From contig NZ_CP077604.1 of NCBI RefSeq assembly GCF_019048865.1, positions 868,001 through 932,000 of the forward strand: a DNA stretch of 64,000 nt, in the 5' to 3' direction. A program made the translations under genes and the position numbers. The DNA comes from Aquihabitans sp. G128 (lineage in GTDB: Bacteria; Actinomycetota; Acidimicrobiia; Acidimicrobiales; Iamiaceae). Below are positions 1 through 9,256 of this stretch, in pieces. The notes beneath the pieces were generated by a model. That model searched no databases and was not told the origin of the DNA. It worked only from the letters and a program-made list of their open reading frames with translations. The first letter of the stretch is position 1. Every line of letters begins with the position of its first letter.

Positions 1-937
1 CGAACAGCGGCTTGATCTCGAAGAAGCTCTCGGCGTCGACGATGCCGTCGATGATGGTGTGGACGTCGTAGGCCAGCTTGTCGTCGTCCGGGACGCTGGC
101 GGCGTGCAGCGGGGCCGAGGGGCCCATGCTCTCGTAGCGCGGCGGCTGCTCGCGCCAGGTGGTCGGGAAGTAGGTGAACCAGGCCCGGGCCTGGTCGATG
201 GCGTCCGGGTCGTCGAACGCCAGGTTGTCGCCGCAGCCGGAGACGGTGGCGTGCATGCGGGCCCCGCCCATCTCCTCCAGCGTGGTCTTCTCGCCGATCA
301 CCATCTCGGCCATGCGGGGCGAGCCCAGGTACATCGAGGCGTTGCCCTCGACCATGATCACGATGTCGCAGAAGCTGGGGATGTAGGCGCCGCCGGCCGC
401 CGACGGGCCGAAGAGGCAGCAGATCTGGGGCACCCGGCCCGACAGCTTCACCTGGTTGTAGAAGATGCGCCCGGCGCCGCGCCGGCCCGGGAACAGCTGC
501 ACCTGGTCGGTGATGCGGGCGCCGGCCGAGTCGACCAGCCAGAAGATGGGCAGCTCGTGCTTGAGCGCGTGCTCGGTGAGGCGAACGATCTTCTCGACCG
601 TCCGGGCGCCCCAGGACCCGGCCTTCACCGTGGGGTCGTTGGCCATCACGCACACCGGGCGGCCGTCGACCCGACCCACGCCGGTGACCACGCCGTCGGC
701 CGGCAGGTCGGTGGCCGAGGCGTTGGCCAGCAGCGCCTCCTCGACGAACGACCCGGGGTCGAGCAGGAGGTCCAGGCGGTCCCGGACGAAGAGCTTGCCC
801 TGCTTCTCGAGCTTGTCGCCGACCTTGGCGACGTTGCCGGCGAGCGCCCGCTGGGCGGCGGCAGCGAGGCGCTCGGCCACGGTGGGATCGACGTCGGGCT
901 CGGTGATCGGCGAGCTGGTGGGAGGGGCATCGGTCAC
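1..937 (-). CDS. Acyl-CoA carboxylase carboxyltransferase (beta) subunit, partial
   Basis: Carboxyltransferase subunit of a biotin-dependent acyl-CoA carboxylase (acetyl- or propionyl-CoA carboxylase type), which moves the carboxyl group from biotin to the acyl-CoA. The first 312 residues are present and the 3' end lies beyond the window edge. The N-terminus has a helical region with KLEKQGKLFVRDRLDLLLD followed by the crotonase-like carboxyltransferase core. The GTG start at 937 was chosen because a TAGGGT hexamer ends 7 nt upstream, as in many genes here. It is transcribed divergently from the PaiB-like gene. Substrate preference (acetyl, propionyl, methylcrotonyl) cannot be read from this fragment. 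Confidence 0.88.
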   Translation of the reverse strand, partial: MTDAPPTSSPITEPDVDPTVAERLAAAAQRALAGNVAKVGDKLEKQGKLFVRDRLDLLLDPGSFVEEALLANASATDLPADGVVTGVGRVDGRPVCVMANDPTVKAGSWGARTVEKIVRLTEHALKHELPIFWLVDSAGARITDQVQLFPGRRGAGRIFYNQVKLSGRVPQICCLFGPSAAGGAYIPSFCDIVIMVEGNASMYLGSPRMAEMVIGEKTTLEEMGGARMHATVSGCGDNLAFDDPDAIDQARAWFTYFPTTWREQPPRYESMGPSAPLHAASVPDDDKLAYDVHTIIDGIVDAESFFEIKPLF

Positions 938-944
938 GGCGGCC

Positions 945-950
945 ACCCTA
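945..950 (-). promoter_or_regulatory. Leaderless-type -10 box (TAGGGT) of the carboxyltransferase gene
   Basis: TAGGGT read on the minus strand, 7 nt before the GTG start. No clear -35 element or Shine-Dalgarno sequence is visible. Confidence 0.55.
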
Positions 951-1046
951 CCGACCGCCCCGTCGCCGCCCCGGACCCACCCGTTCCGGTGGCGCGTCCC
1001 CTGTCGCCGGGGGCGAACCGGCACCCCGGGCGCCGACGGCCTCGGC

Positions 1047-1052
1047 CAGGAT
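1047..1052 (+). promoter_or_regulatory. Possible -10 box (CAGGAT) of the PaiB-like gene
   Basis: CAGGAT ends 6 nt before the ATG at 1059. It has the same spacing as the TANNNT boxes of this window but lacks the first T, so support is weaker. Confidence 0.3.
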
Positions 1053-1058
1053 GGGGCC

Positions 1059-1691
1059 ATGTACGAGGTGGAGGCGTTCGCCGTCGGGGAGCCGGGGCCG
1101 TTGCTCGCCGGCCTGCTGGGCCAGGTCGCAGCCACCCTGGTGACCACCGGGCCGAGCGGCCTCACGTCGACGGTGCTGCCGCTGCTCTACGACGCCGAGG
1201 CAGGTCCACTCGGCACCCTGCTCGGCCACGTGGCTCGGGGGAACCCGATCGTGCGCGAGCACCACGACGGCCCGGCGCTGGTGGTGGCAACGGGCGCCGC
1301 CGGCTACGTGAGCCCGTCGTGGTACCCGGCCAAGGCCGAGCACGGCAAGGTCGTGCCCACCTGGGACTACGTCACCGTCGATGCCGGCGGGCCGCTGGTG
1401 CTGCACGACGACGCCGCCTGGCTGCTCGACGTGGTCACCCGCCTCACCGACCGCCACGAGGCCGGCCGGCCGGCGCCGTGGGCGGTGACCGACGCGCCCG
1501 AGGCCTACGTGGCCGCCATGCTGCGCGGCATCGTCGGCATCGAGCTGCGGCTGGACCGCCTCGTGGGCAAGGCCAAGCTCAGCCAGAACCGCAGCGACGC
1601 CGATCGGGCCGGGGTGCTCGCCGGCCTCCGCGCCGAGGGCGATCCTGTGGCCCACCTCCTGGCGACCGCCGTCGCCCGCCCGCCGGCCTGA
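1059..1691 (+). CDS. FMN-binding PaiB-family protein
   Basis: A 210-residue protein of the PaiB / FMN-binding split-barrel family, often annotated as FMN-binding negative transcriptional regulator. Visible family features are the segment VSPSWYPAKAEHGKVVPTWDY near residues 87-108, which is the typical flavin-pocket region, and the C-terminal IVGIELRLDRLVGKAKLSQN. Length matches the family (about 200-220). It is a stand-alone gene, divergent from the carboxyltransferase and convergent with the phosphatase. Whether it regulates transcription or acts as a flavoenzyme cannot be told from sequence. The 96 bp after the stop hold no clear terminator. Confidence 0.85.
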   Translation: MYEVEAFAVGEPGPLLAGLLGQVAATLVTTGPSGLTSTVLPLLYDAEAGPLGTLLGHVARGNPIVREHHDGPALVVATGAAGYVSPSWYPAKAEHGKVVPTWDYVTVDAGGPLVLHDDAAWLLDVVTRLTDRHEAGRPAPWAVTDAPEAYVAAMLRGIVGIELRLDRLVGKAKLSQNRSDADRAGVLAGLRAEGDPVAHLLATAVARPPA

Positions 1692-1787
1692 CCCTTCGCC
1701 CTATGCGGCGCCGGTGGCCCGCCGGCGACGGACGTGCGCCCCGAGACCCGGGTGAGCCCGACGGCGGGCAGCGCTCGGGTCGTGGGG

Positions 1788-2864
1788 CTAGTCGCGGCGG
1801 ATGGCGAGGATGGCGATGTCGTCGGTGATGGGCTCGCAGGAGAAGTCGCGGGCGGCCTCGAGGAGGGCCTTCACCAGCACGCCGGGGTCGGCGCCGGGGT
1901 CGCGGCGCAGGGTGTTGGCGATGCGCTCCTCGCCGAAGAGCTGGTCGCCGGCCCGGGCTTCGGAGAGGCCGTCGGTGTAGAGCAGGACGAGGTCGCCGGG
2001 GTCGAGGCGCAGCTCTCGGGAGTGGAAGGTGCCGTCGGGGTCGAGCATCAGGAGGGGCCCGGTGGAGCGCAGCGGGCGGACGTCCTTCTCGTGCCACAGC
2101 CAGGCGGCGGGGTGGCCGGCCGAGGCGTAGCGGACGGTGCCGGCCTCGGTGTCGAAGACCACGACGCACATGGAGATCATCTCCTCGCCGCGGTCGAGCG
2201 CCGAGAGCTGGGCGTTGAGCTCCTCCAGCGCCTGGGCGGGATCGCGGAACTGGCGCAGGAAGACCCGGAGCAGGTACTTGGCCTGGAAGGCGGTGATGGA
2301 CGGCTCGATGCCGTGGCCGGTCACGTCGCCGATGAGGGCGGCCACGCGGGTGGGCGCCACGCGGAACACGTCGTAGAAGTCGCCGGCCATCATGCCGGTG
2401 CCGGCCTGGTACACCCGGCCCACCTCGAAGCCGGTGATGTCGGGCAGGTGCTCCGGCGCCAGGCGCTCCGCCCAGCGGCGGGGGGCGAGGTCCTCTTGGC
2501 TGAGGACCTCCTCGGCCCGGCGCTCCAGCTCGAAGCGGCTCTCGGCCAGGCGGGAGTCCCGCACGAAGTCCCGGCCGAACACCAGCGACACGCCCACGGG
2601 GATGAGGATGAGGCTGAACAGCCACGTGGAGCCCTGGGCGATGAACGCGCCCCCGCCGGCGGCCAGGGCCAGCACGCCGTAGAGCACGGTGGAGTGGACG
2701 TCCTTGCGGAACGCCGAGCGGGCGACGGTGGCGGCGTCGGACGTGCGACCGAACTCGCGCTCGGCGCGGGACGCGACCTTCTGCAGGCGGCGGGCCGAGC
2801 GGGCCCACACCCCGGCGGCGATGGCGCAGGCCGCCGCCACGACGAGCAGGAGGGGGTAGTTCAT
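1788..2864 (-). CDS. Membrane-anchored PP2C-type (SpoIIE/RsbU) serine phosphatase
   Basis: A 358-residue protein with an N-terminal membrane segment (about residues 4-22), two more hydrophobic segments near 60-100, a short helical linker, and a C-terminal PPM/SpoIIE phosphatase domain. Metal-binding motifs are visible: MMAGDFYDVF, ALIGDVTGHG, LYTDGLSEA and the final ITDDIAILAI. Proteins of this type dephosphorylate anti-sigma antagonists or other Ser/Thr phosphoproteins. The ATG overlaps the stop of the upstream P-type ATPase by 4 nt (ATGA), so the two are probably translationally coupled. No HAMP, GAF or PAS sensor domain is seen; sensing may be through the membrane part. Confidence 0.85.
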   Translation of the reverse strand: MNYPLLLVVAAACAIAAGVWARSARRLQKVASRAEREFGRTSDAATVARSAFRKDVHSTVLYGVLALAAGGGAFIAQGSTWLFSLILIPVGVSLVFGRDFVRDSRLAESRFELERRAEEVLSQEDLAPRRWAERLAPEHLPDITGFEVGRVYQAGTGMMAGDFYDVFRVAPTRVAALIGDVTGHGIEPSITAFQAKYLLRVFLRQFRDPAQALEELNAQLSALDRGEEMISMCVVVFDTEAGTVRYASAGHPAAWLWHEKDVRPLRSTGPLLMLDPDGTFHSRELRLDPGDLVLLYTDGLSEARAGDQLFGEERIANTLRRDPGADPGVLVKALLEAARDFSCEPITDDIAILAIRRD

Positions 2865-5273
2865 GGTCCGACGATGCTACCGCTGGGGCTCGCCGGGGCA
2901 CCTGGTCCGCCACCGTCGGCGGCGGCCGCCCGGCGGCGGATCCGTCGAGGCGGCTCGGGGGTGTCGAGGGCCCAACGAGCCAGCAGCTCGACGGCGACGG
3001 CGCCGGCGACCCCGAGCCCGAGGGCCTGCGGGAGCAGCTCGGCGGGGATGGAGAGCTCGAACATGCGCTGCACCGGCGGGATCCCCACCGCCGCCACCGC
3101 GATGGCCGCCATGGCGCCGACGAGAGCCACCTTCCAGCGGGCCATGGGGCGGGCCAGCACGGCCAGGATCCAGAGCGCCACCACCAGGGCGGCCACGGTG
3201 GCGGCGGTGCGGCGCTCGTCCCCGAGGGCGTTCTCGGCCTGGGCCACCCAGTAGGAGGCGAAGACCGCGAGGCCGGTGATGATGCCGGCGGGCACGGCGA
3301 AGCGCAGCACCCGCACGAGGAAGCCGGGGCGGTAGCGGGCGGGGTTCGGGCCCAGCGCCAGCACGAAGGCGGGGAAGCCGATGGTGATGAAGCTGATCAG
3401 GGTGAGGTGCCGGGGCAGGAACGGGTACGGCAGCCCGGCGATGCTGACCAGCAGGACGAGCATGAGCGAGTAGGCGTTCTTCGAGACGAAGAGGCTGGCC
3501 ACCCGCTCGATGTTGCCGATGACCCGTCGCCCCTCACCCAGCACGTCGGGCAGGTGGGAGAACTGGCCGTCGAGGAGCACGAGCTGGGCGACGGCCCGGG
3601 TGGCCTGGGCCCCGTTGCCCATGGCGACGCCGATGTCGGCGTCCTTGAGGGCCAGGGCGTCGTTCACGCCGTCGCCGGTCATGGCCACGGTGTGGCCGTT
3701 GGCCTGCAGGGCGCGCACCATGGCCCGCTTCTGCTGGGGGCTGACCCGCCCGAACACCGTCCGCTCCTCGACGACGTCGAGCAGGTCCTCGGCCTCCTCC
3801 CCCAGGGTGCGGGCATCGACCGGTTCCCCGACGTCGAGGCCGACCTGGGTGGCGATCGCCCCGACGGTGGTGGGGTTGTCGCCGGAGATGACCTTGATGG
3901 TGACGCCCTGGGAGGCGAAGTACTCGAGGGTGGCGGCGGCATCGGGGCGGACCTGCTCCCCCAGGGTGCACAGCGCCACCGACTCCCGGCGCTCGGGCAG
4001 CTGCTCGCCGGCGAGCGGCTCCTCGCTGTGCTGGATCAGGAGGACGCGACGGCCGGTGGCGGCGAGCTCGCCCACCCGGCGGCGCAGGTCGTCGCCGTCG
4101 TCGAGGAGCACGTCGGGCGCGCCGAGGAACCACGAGCCGTGGTCGGCGAAGGCCGCTGCGCTCCACTTCCGGGCCGAGGAGAACGGGACCTCGCCGGTGC
4201 GCTCCCAGCCGGGCGCGTCGGGGTAGGCGGCGCCCAGGGCCTTGAGGCTGGCGTTGGGGTCGGGCGCATCGGACATGGCGGCGATGGCGCAGCCCACCTC
4301 GTCCTCGGTGGCGCCGCCGACCGGTTCGAGGGCGTCGAAGACGATGTCGCCGGCGGTGAGCGTGCCCGTCTTGTCGAGGCACACGACGTCGACCCGGGCC
4401 AGGCCCTCGACGGCGGGCAGCTCCTGCACCAGCACCTGCTGGCGGGTGAGCGACAGGGCGGCCAGGAGGAACGCCACGCTGGTGAGCAGCACCAGGCCCT
4501 CGGGCACCATGCCCACGAGGGCGGCGACGGTGCCGGTGACGGGCTCGCGCCAGTCGCCGGTGTCGTCGGTGCGGAACTGCGACCACAGCAGCAGCGGCGT
4601 GACGCCGAGGATGATCCACGTGATGTAGCGCAGGAGCTTGTCGATCGACTGCTCGATCTCGCTGCGGGTGCGGCTGAAGACCTTGACCTCCGACGCGATG
4701 CGACGGGCGTAGGCGTCGGCCCCGACCGCACGGGCCTGGAACGTGCCCCGGCCGGCCACCACGATGGTGCCCGAGAGCACCTGGTCGCCCTGCTCCTTGG
4801 CCACCGGGTCGGACTCCCCCGTCAGCGCCGACTCGTCGACCTCGAGGCCGCTGGTGGCCCGGACCTCGCCGTCGGCCGGCACCTGGTCGCCCGAGCGCAG
4901 CTCCACGAGGTCGTCCATGACGACCTCGGCGATCTGCACCTCCGCCGTCGACCCGTCCCGCGTGGACGCGGGCCGTGGGGGCGTGCAGCAGGGCGAGGCG
5001 GTCGAGGGTCTGCTTGGCCCGGACCTCCTGCCCGATCCCGATGAGCGAGTTCAGCACCAGGACGCCGGCGAAGAGGGCGTCACCGAAGCGCCCGGTGGCG
5101 ATGACCGCCACCGCCAGCACGGCGAGGATGGCGTTGAACCGGGTGAGCACGTTGGCCCGCACGATGTCGCCGAACGTGCGGGTGGTGCGCTCGTCGACGC
5201 CGTTGGCGAGGCCGTCCCGGACCCGGGCGGCCACCTCGGCGGCGGTGAGGCCGCCCTCGGGGGTGTGCACCAT
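2861..5273 (-). CDS. Cation-translocating P-type ATPase, CtpE-like (frameshifted in this sequence)
   Basis: A P-type ATPase of about 804 residues when reconstructed, close to the usual length of CtpE, a mycobacterial calcium-uptake ATPase. The phosphorylation motif DKTGTLT, the actuator motif TGES, the hinge-region TGDGVNDALALKDADIGVAMG and a C-terminal membrane region with FPAFVLALGPNP are all present. Residues before ALLHAPTARVHA are in one frame and those from about DGSTAEVQIAEVVMDDL onward in another. Adding one CG to the CGCG at 4959-4962 restores a family-like join, so this is probably a sequencing error. The ATG at 5273 is the best start, but an upstream TTG is possible. The metal is inferred only from family resemblance. 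Confidence 0.8.
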
Positions 5274-5410
5274 CTCGTGCTCGGCGTCGGGCAAGGTCCG
5301 CTCTCGTTCGGCTGTCGTCGGACGGGTGGTCGATGGCAGGCGACCGGGGGGACCACCAGTCTGGCCCACCGGTCGGGTCGGTCGACCCGTTCGGGTGAGG
5401 GGCCGCCCGG

Positions 5411-6730
5411 CTAGCCCCGCTGGCGGACCCGGAGCTTGATGGGGGTGGCGCCGAGGTCGAAGGCCTCCCGCAACTTGCGCTCGATGTAGCGCAGGTACGT
5501 GGAGTGGAGCTCCTTGTTGGTGAACAAGGTGAACGTCGGCGGGTCGATGGCGCCCTGGGTGGCGTAGAGGATCCGGCCGCCGTGCGGGGCGGGCTGGGCC
5601 GACTGGGCCATGGAGATGACCTCGTTGACCCGGCGGGTGGGGACCCGGCGGTGGTACGACTCGATGGCGTCGTGGAGGATCGGCAGCAGGCGGTCGACGT
5701 TGCGGCCGGTGAGGGCGGAGATCCGGATGATCTCGCTCTCGCCGAGGAACGACAGCTTCTGGCCGACCTCGTAGGTGACCTGGGCGCGGCGGTCGGTGTC
5801 GAGGAGCTCCCACTTGTTGAGCAGCACGACGATCGGGCAGCCGGCGGCGTCGATGCGCTCGGCCAGGCGCTGGTCCTGGTGGGTGATGCCCTCGGTGGCG
5901 TCGATGACGAGGAGGGCGATGTCGGAGGTGTCGACGGCCTTCAGGGCCCGGACGAAGGAGTAGTACTCGGTGCCCTCGTCGATGCGGGCCTTGCGGCGCA
6001 TGCCGGCGGTGTCGACGAACCGGATGGGCCCCTCGGGGGTCTCGACCACGGTGTCGACGGCGTCCCGGGTGGTGCCGGGCATGTCGTGGACCACGGACCG
6101 GTCGTCGCCGATGAGCCGGTTGAACAGCGTGCTCTTGCCCACGTTGGGGCGGCCCACGAGGGCGACGGCGAAGACCTTCTCGCCGATCTGGGTGGGCTCG
6201 GGGACGTCGTCCTCGACCGGCGAGTCGGGCAGCTCGGCGAGCAGCGCGTCCAGCAGGTCGCCGGTGCCGAGGCCGTGCAGCGAGCTCACCGGCCACGGGT
6301 TGCCGAGCCCGAGGGCGAGCAGCTCCCACATGAGCGGCTCGCGGCTGGGGTCGTCGACCTTGTTGGCCATGACGAACACCGGCTGCTTGCTGTTCTTGCG
6401 GGTGCGGAGCAGCTCGGCGATGCGAGCGTCCTCCTCGGTCACGCCCATGGTCACGTCGGTCACGAGGATCACCGCGTCGGCCTCGTCGATGGCCTTCTCG
6501 CTCTGGCGGCTGACCTTCTCGTCCAGCGAGTCGCCGCCGGGCATCCAGCCCCCGGTGTCGACCAGCAGGAAGCGCTGGCCCTGCCACTCGGCCTGGACCT
6601 CCTTGCGGTCCCGGGTCACGCCGGGGCGCTCCTCGACGATGGCTTCGCGACGACCCACGATGCGGTTGAGCAGGGTGGACTTGCCCACGTTGGGTCGGCC
6701 GACGATGGCGACCACGGGAAGTTCGGACAT
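5411..6730 (-). CDS. der: Ribosome-assembly GTPase Der (EngA)
   Basis: Tandem-domain GTPase needed for 50S subunit maturation. Two P-loops with identical GRPNVGKS motifs lie at residues 11-18 and 193-200, each followed by its DTGG/DTAG switch motif and an NKxD motif (NKVDD, NKWEL). The C-terminal KH-like domain ends in KLREAFDLGATPIKLRVRQ. At 439 residues the length is typical. The ATG at 6730 follows the stop of the radical-SAM gene by 8 nt, so the two are probably one transcript; this neighbour pairing is common in Gram-positive bacteria. Confidence 0.97.
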   Translation of the reverse strand: MSELPVVAIVGRPNVGKSTLLNRIVGRREAIVEERPGVTRDRKEVQAEWQGQRFLLVDTGGWMPGGDSLDEKVSRQSEKAIDEADAVILVTDVTMGVTEEDARIAELLRTRKNSKQPVFVMANKVDDPSREPLMWELLALGLGNPWPVSSLHGLGTGDLLDALLAELPDSPVEDDVPEPTQIGEKVFAVALVGRPNVGKSTLFNRLIGDDRSVVHDMPGTTRDAVDTVVETPEGPIRFVDTAGMRRKARIDEGTEYYSFVRALKAVDTSDIALLVIDATEGITHQDQRLAERIDAAGCPIVVLLNKWELLDTDRRAQVTYEVGQKLSFLGESEIIRISALTGRNVDRLLPILHDAIESYHRRVPTRRVNEVISMAQSAQPAPHGGRILYATQGAIDPPTFTLFTNKELHSTYLRYIERKLREAFDLGATPIKLRVRQRG

Positions 6731-6738
6731 GGGCTGGT

Positions 6739-8174
6739 TCAACTCTCTGACAGGGCCCGGCGGAGCGCGGCTCCGTCGGTGGGGATGATCTCGACCGGCC
6801 GGGGCAGGTCGGCGACGGTGGTGCCGTCGAGGAAGCGGTCGCCCGACAGGCACACGTCCGGCAGCAGGTAGCGGTGCCCGACGGGCTCGGCGGCCAACGT
6901 TCGGGCTACATCTTCGCCCACGAGCAGCCCCGTCACCGAAGTGGTGCCCCCGAAGAACTCGTTGGCCACCGGGATCACGCGCACGTCGGCGCGGCCCAGC
7001 CCGGCCACGAGCGGGCCCACGACCTGGGCCCCGGCGGTGCCGGTGAGGACGCCCACAGGGGCGCTGCGACGAGGCCGGAGGGCCACGCCCACCCCGCCGC
7101 CGGTGGCGTCGGAGGGCCCCGCTCCCCCGCTGGCGCGCACGGCGCGGTAGCCGTCGGCCGGTGCGGCGTAGTCGCCGGCCGCCTCGTAGCGGGCCCCGGC
7201 GGGGGCGCCGTCGGCCCAGGCGAAGAACCCGGCCTGGGGTGAGGTGGTGGCCTCGGTGCGGCCGGTGAACTCCAGCTCGAAGGTGCGGGCCATGCCCACG
7301 CCGTCCTCGTGCATGGCGAAGCCCTCGTAGGCCTCCGGCTCGGGGAAGGGGCGCTCGGCGAGCAGGTAGTACTCGTCCGGCGCGTGCACGAGGCGGTGGC
7401 CGAGGACGGTGCGGAACACGTCCTGCCAGCCCTCGACGCACTCGACCACCGCCCGGGCCTCGGCCACGGTGGTGGGGCGCATGCGGGCCTCGGTGTTGTA
7501 CTTGGAGATCCCCAGCGGGACCACGCACAGGCTGGCCAGCTCGGGGAAGCGGTCGAGCACGCCGGCCAGGGTGTCGTCGAGCACGGCACCGTCGTTGAGG
7601 CCGGGGCAGCAGACGATCTGGCCGTGGACCTCGACGCCGTGGTCGAGCAGCGCCCGCAGCCACCGCAGCGTGGGCCCACCACGCCGGTTGCGCAGCATCT
7701 CGTTGCGGACTCCGGCGTCGGTGGCGTGGATGCTGACGTTGAGCGGCGAGAGCCCCTCGGTGACCACCCGCTCGAGGTCGGCCTCGGTGAAGCGGGTGAG
7801 GGTGGTGAAGTTCCCGTACAGGAAGCTCAGCCGGTAGTCGTCGTCCTTCAGGTACAGGCTCTTCCGGAGGCCGGGCGGCAGCTGGTAGATGAAGCAGAAC
7901 TCGCAGTGGTTGTCGCACGTGCGCAGCTGGTCGAACAGGGCCGAGTGGACGTCGATGCCCAGCGGCTCGCCGGCGCCCTTCTCCACCTCGAGGGCCAGGT
8001 CGAGGCCGCCGCGCCGGATGTCGAGCGTGGGGTCCGCCTCGTCGGTGAGCCAGGTCCAGCGGATGATGTCCCGCGGCGCCTCGCCGTCGACCGCCACCAC
8101 CTCGTCGCCCACCTCGACCCCGGGCGCGCGGCCGGCGAACCGGGCGCGACGCTGAGGACTCGGGGAGCAGACAT
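6739..8174 (-). CDS. DUF512 radical-SAM protein with N-terminal PDZ-like domain (frameshifted)
   Basis: Protein of the DUF512 family, usually found next to der; no enzymatic function is established. An N-terminal PDZ-like segment (GVEVGDEVVAVDGEAPRDI) precedes a radical-SAM-type cysteine cluster CDNHCEFCFI and the conserved QLPPGLRKSLYLKDDDYRLS region, then the long C-terminal DUF512 part. The first 17 residues (MSAPRVLSVAPGSPAAR) are in a different frame from the rest. The break lies at a CGCGCG run at 8125-8130, where one base appears lost or one CG gained. The ATG at 8174 is supported by a TAGGCT box 8 nt upstream. Confidence 0.85.
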
Positions 8175-8182
8175 GGTCCGCC

Positions 8183-8188
8183 AGCCTA
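8183..8188 (-). promoter_or_regulatory. Leaderless-type -10 box (TAGGCT) of the DUF512 radical-SAM gene
   Basis: TAGGCT on the minus strand ends 8 nt before the ATG at 8174. It faces the ispH promoter across a 52-bp divergent intergenic region. Confidence 0.6.
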
Positions 8189-8214
8189 CCGGCGGGGCCG
8201 CCGGGGTCCCCCGG

Positions 8215-8220
8215 TAGGGT
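8215..8220 (+). promoter_or_regulatory. Leaderless-type -10 box (TAGGGT) of ispH
   Basis: TAGGGT ends 6 nt before the ATG at 8227. There is no room for an untranslated leader with a Shine-Dalgarno sequence. Confidence 0.6.
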
Positions 8221-8226
8221 GGCCCC

Positions 8227-9255
8227 ATGGCTGTCGACAAGGTGCTGCTCGCCGCCCCGCGGGGCTTCTGCGCCGGCGTGGAGATGGCCATCAAGGCGCT
8301 GGCCTGGATGGTGCGGGCCTTCGAGCCGCCGGTGTACTGCTACCACGAGATCGTCCACAACCAGTCGGTGGTGCAGCGCTTCGAGGAGCGCGGCGTGGTC
8401 TTCGTCGACGAGGTCTCGGAGGTGCCGCCCGGAGCGCCGCTCATGCTCTCGGCCCACGGCTCGGCGCCGGAGGTCGTGGCCGCCGCCCGGGCCAACGGCG
8501 GGTACGTGGTCGACGCGGTGTGCCCGCTCGTCACCAAGGTCCACCACGAGGTCAAGGTGCGGGCCGGCAAGGGCTTCCGCATCGTCTACGTCGGCCACGA
8601 GGGCCACGAGGAGGCCGTCGGCACCATGGCGGTGGCGCCGGACGCCATCCACCGGGTGGAGAGCGTGGCCGAGGTCGCCGCGCTGCCCGAGTTCGACGAG
8701 CCGGTGGCCATGCTGGCCCAGACCACCCTCAGCCACGCCGACTGGAAGGGCGTGCTCGACGCCACCCGGGACCGCTGGCCCGAGCTCTGGACGCCGGGCC
8801 GCTCCGACCTGTGCTTCGCCACCACCAACCGCCAGGGCGCGCTGGCCGAGATCGCGCCCCGCTGCGACGCCGTCGTGGTCATCGGCTCACCGAACTCGTC
8901 CAACACGGTGGCGCTCCAGAAGCTCGCGGTCGAGGCCGGGACGCCCCGCGTGCTGCGGATCAACTCCGCCGCCGAGCTCCCCGACGACCTCACCGGCACC
9001 GTTGGCGTCACCGCCGGCGCCTCGGCCCCGGAGTCCCTGGTGGAGGAGGTCCTGGCGGCCCTCGCCCCCACCCAGGGCGTCGAGGAGGTGCGGATGACCG
9101 AGGAGGACGAGTACTTCCCCCCGCCCCGCAACCTGCGAGACCTGCTCAGCGGCATCGACCTGCTCGCCACCCTCACCCTCGGCGGACCGGTGCAGGACCG
9201 CCCCACCGTCAACGAGCGCAGCGTCCACGCCGCCGACGTGCTCGCCGGCCTCTAG
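8227..9255 (+). CDS. ispH: 4-hydroxy-3-methylbut-2-enyl diphosphate reductase
   Basis: Last enzyme of the MEP isoprenoid pathway: an iron-sulfur reductase that converts HMBPP to IPP and DMAPP. The three conserved cluster cysteines are visible at residues 15 (APRGFCAGV), 99 (DAVCPLVTKVH) and 196 (DLCFATTNRQ). The substrate-binding motif GSPNSSNT is present. Length 342 is slightly longer than many bacterial IspH proteins. The TAG stop at 9253-9255 lies inside the target-site duplication of the IS481 element that follows, so the insertion left the protein intact. Confidence 0.97.
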   Translation: MAVDKVLLAAPRGFCAGVEMAIKALAWMVRAFEPPVYCYHEIVHNQSVVQRFEERGVVFVDEVSEVPPGAPLMLSAHGSAPEVVAAARANGGYVVDAVCPLVTKVHHEVKVRAGKGFRIVYVGHEGHEEAVGTMAVAPDAIHRVESVAEVAALPEFDEPVAMLAQTTLSHADWKGVLDATRDRWPELWTPGRSDLCFATTNRQGALAEIAPRCDAVVVIGSPNSSNTVALQKLAVEAGTPRVLRINSAAELPDDLTGTVGVTAGASAPESLVEEVLAALAPTQGVEEVRMTEEDEYFPPPRNLRDLLSGIDLLATLTLGGPVQDRPTVNERSVHAADVLAGL

Positions 9256-9256
9256 C
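9251..9256. repeat. Left copy of the 6-bp target-site duplication (TCTAGC)
   Basis: TCTAGC immediately precedes the left end of the insertion sequence and is repeated at 10300-10305 after the right end. It fits the NCTAGN target reported for IS481 of Bordetella. Confidence 0.9.

Noticed and set aside
1692..1787. Terminator between the PaiB-like and phosphatase genes
   Set aside because: Only 5-6 bp GC stems could be found and no T-tract on either strand.
59..1828. Very long open frames opposite or out of phase with the genes, for example across 0.06-1.8 kb, 3.4-6.6 kb and 30.9-34.9 kb
   Set aside because: High GC removes stops from all frames. These frames have repetitive Arg/Pro/Gly/Ala-rich translations with no domains, while the opposite strand carries clear conserved proteins.
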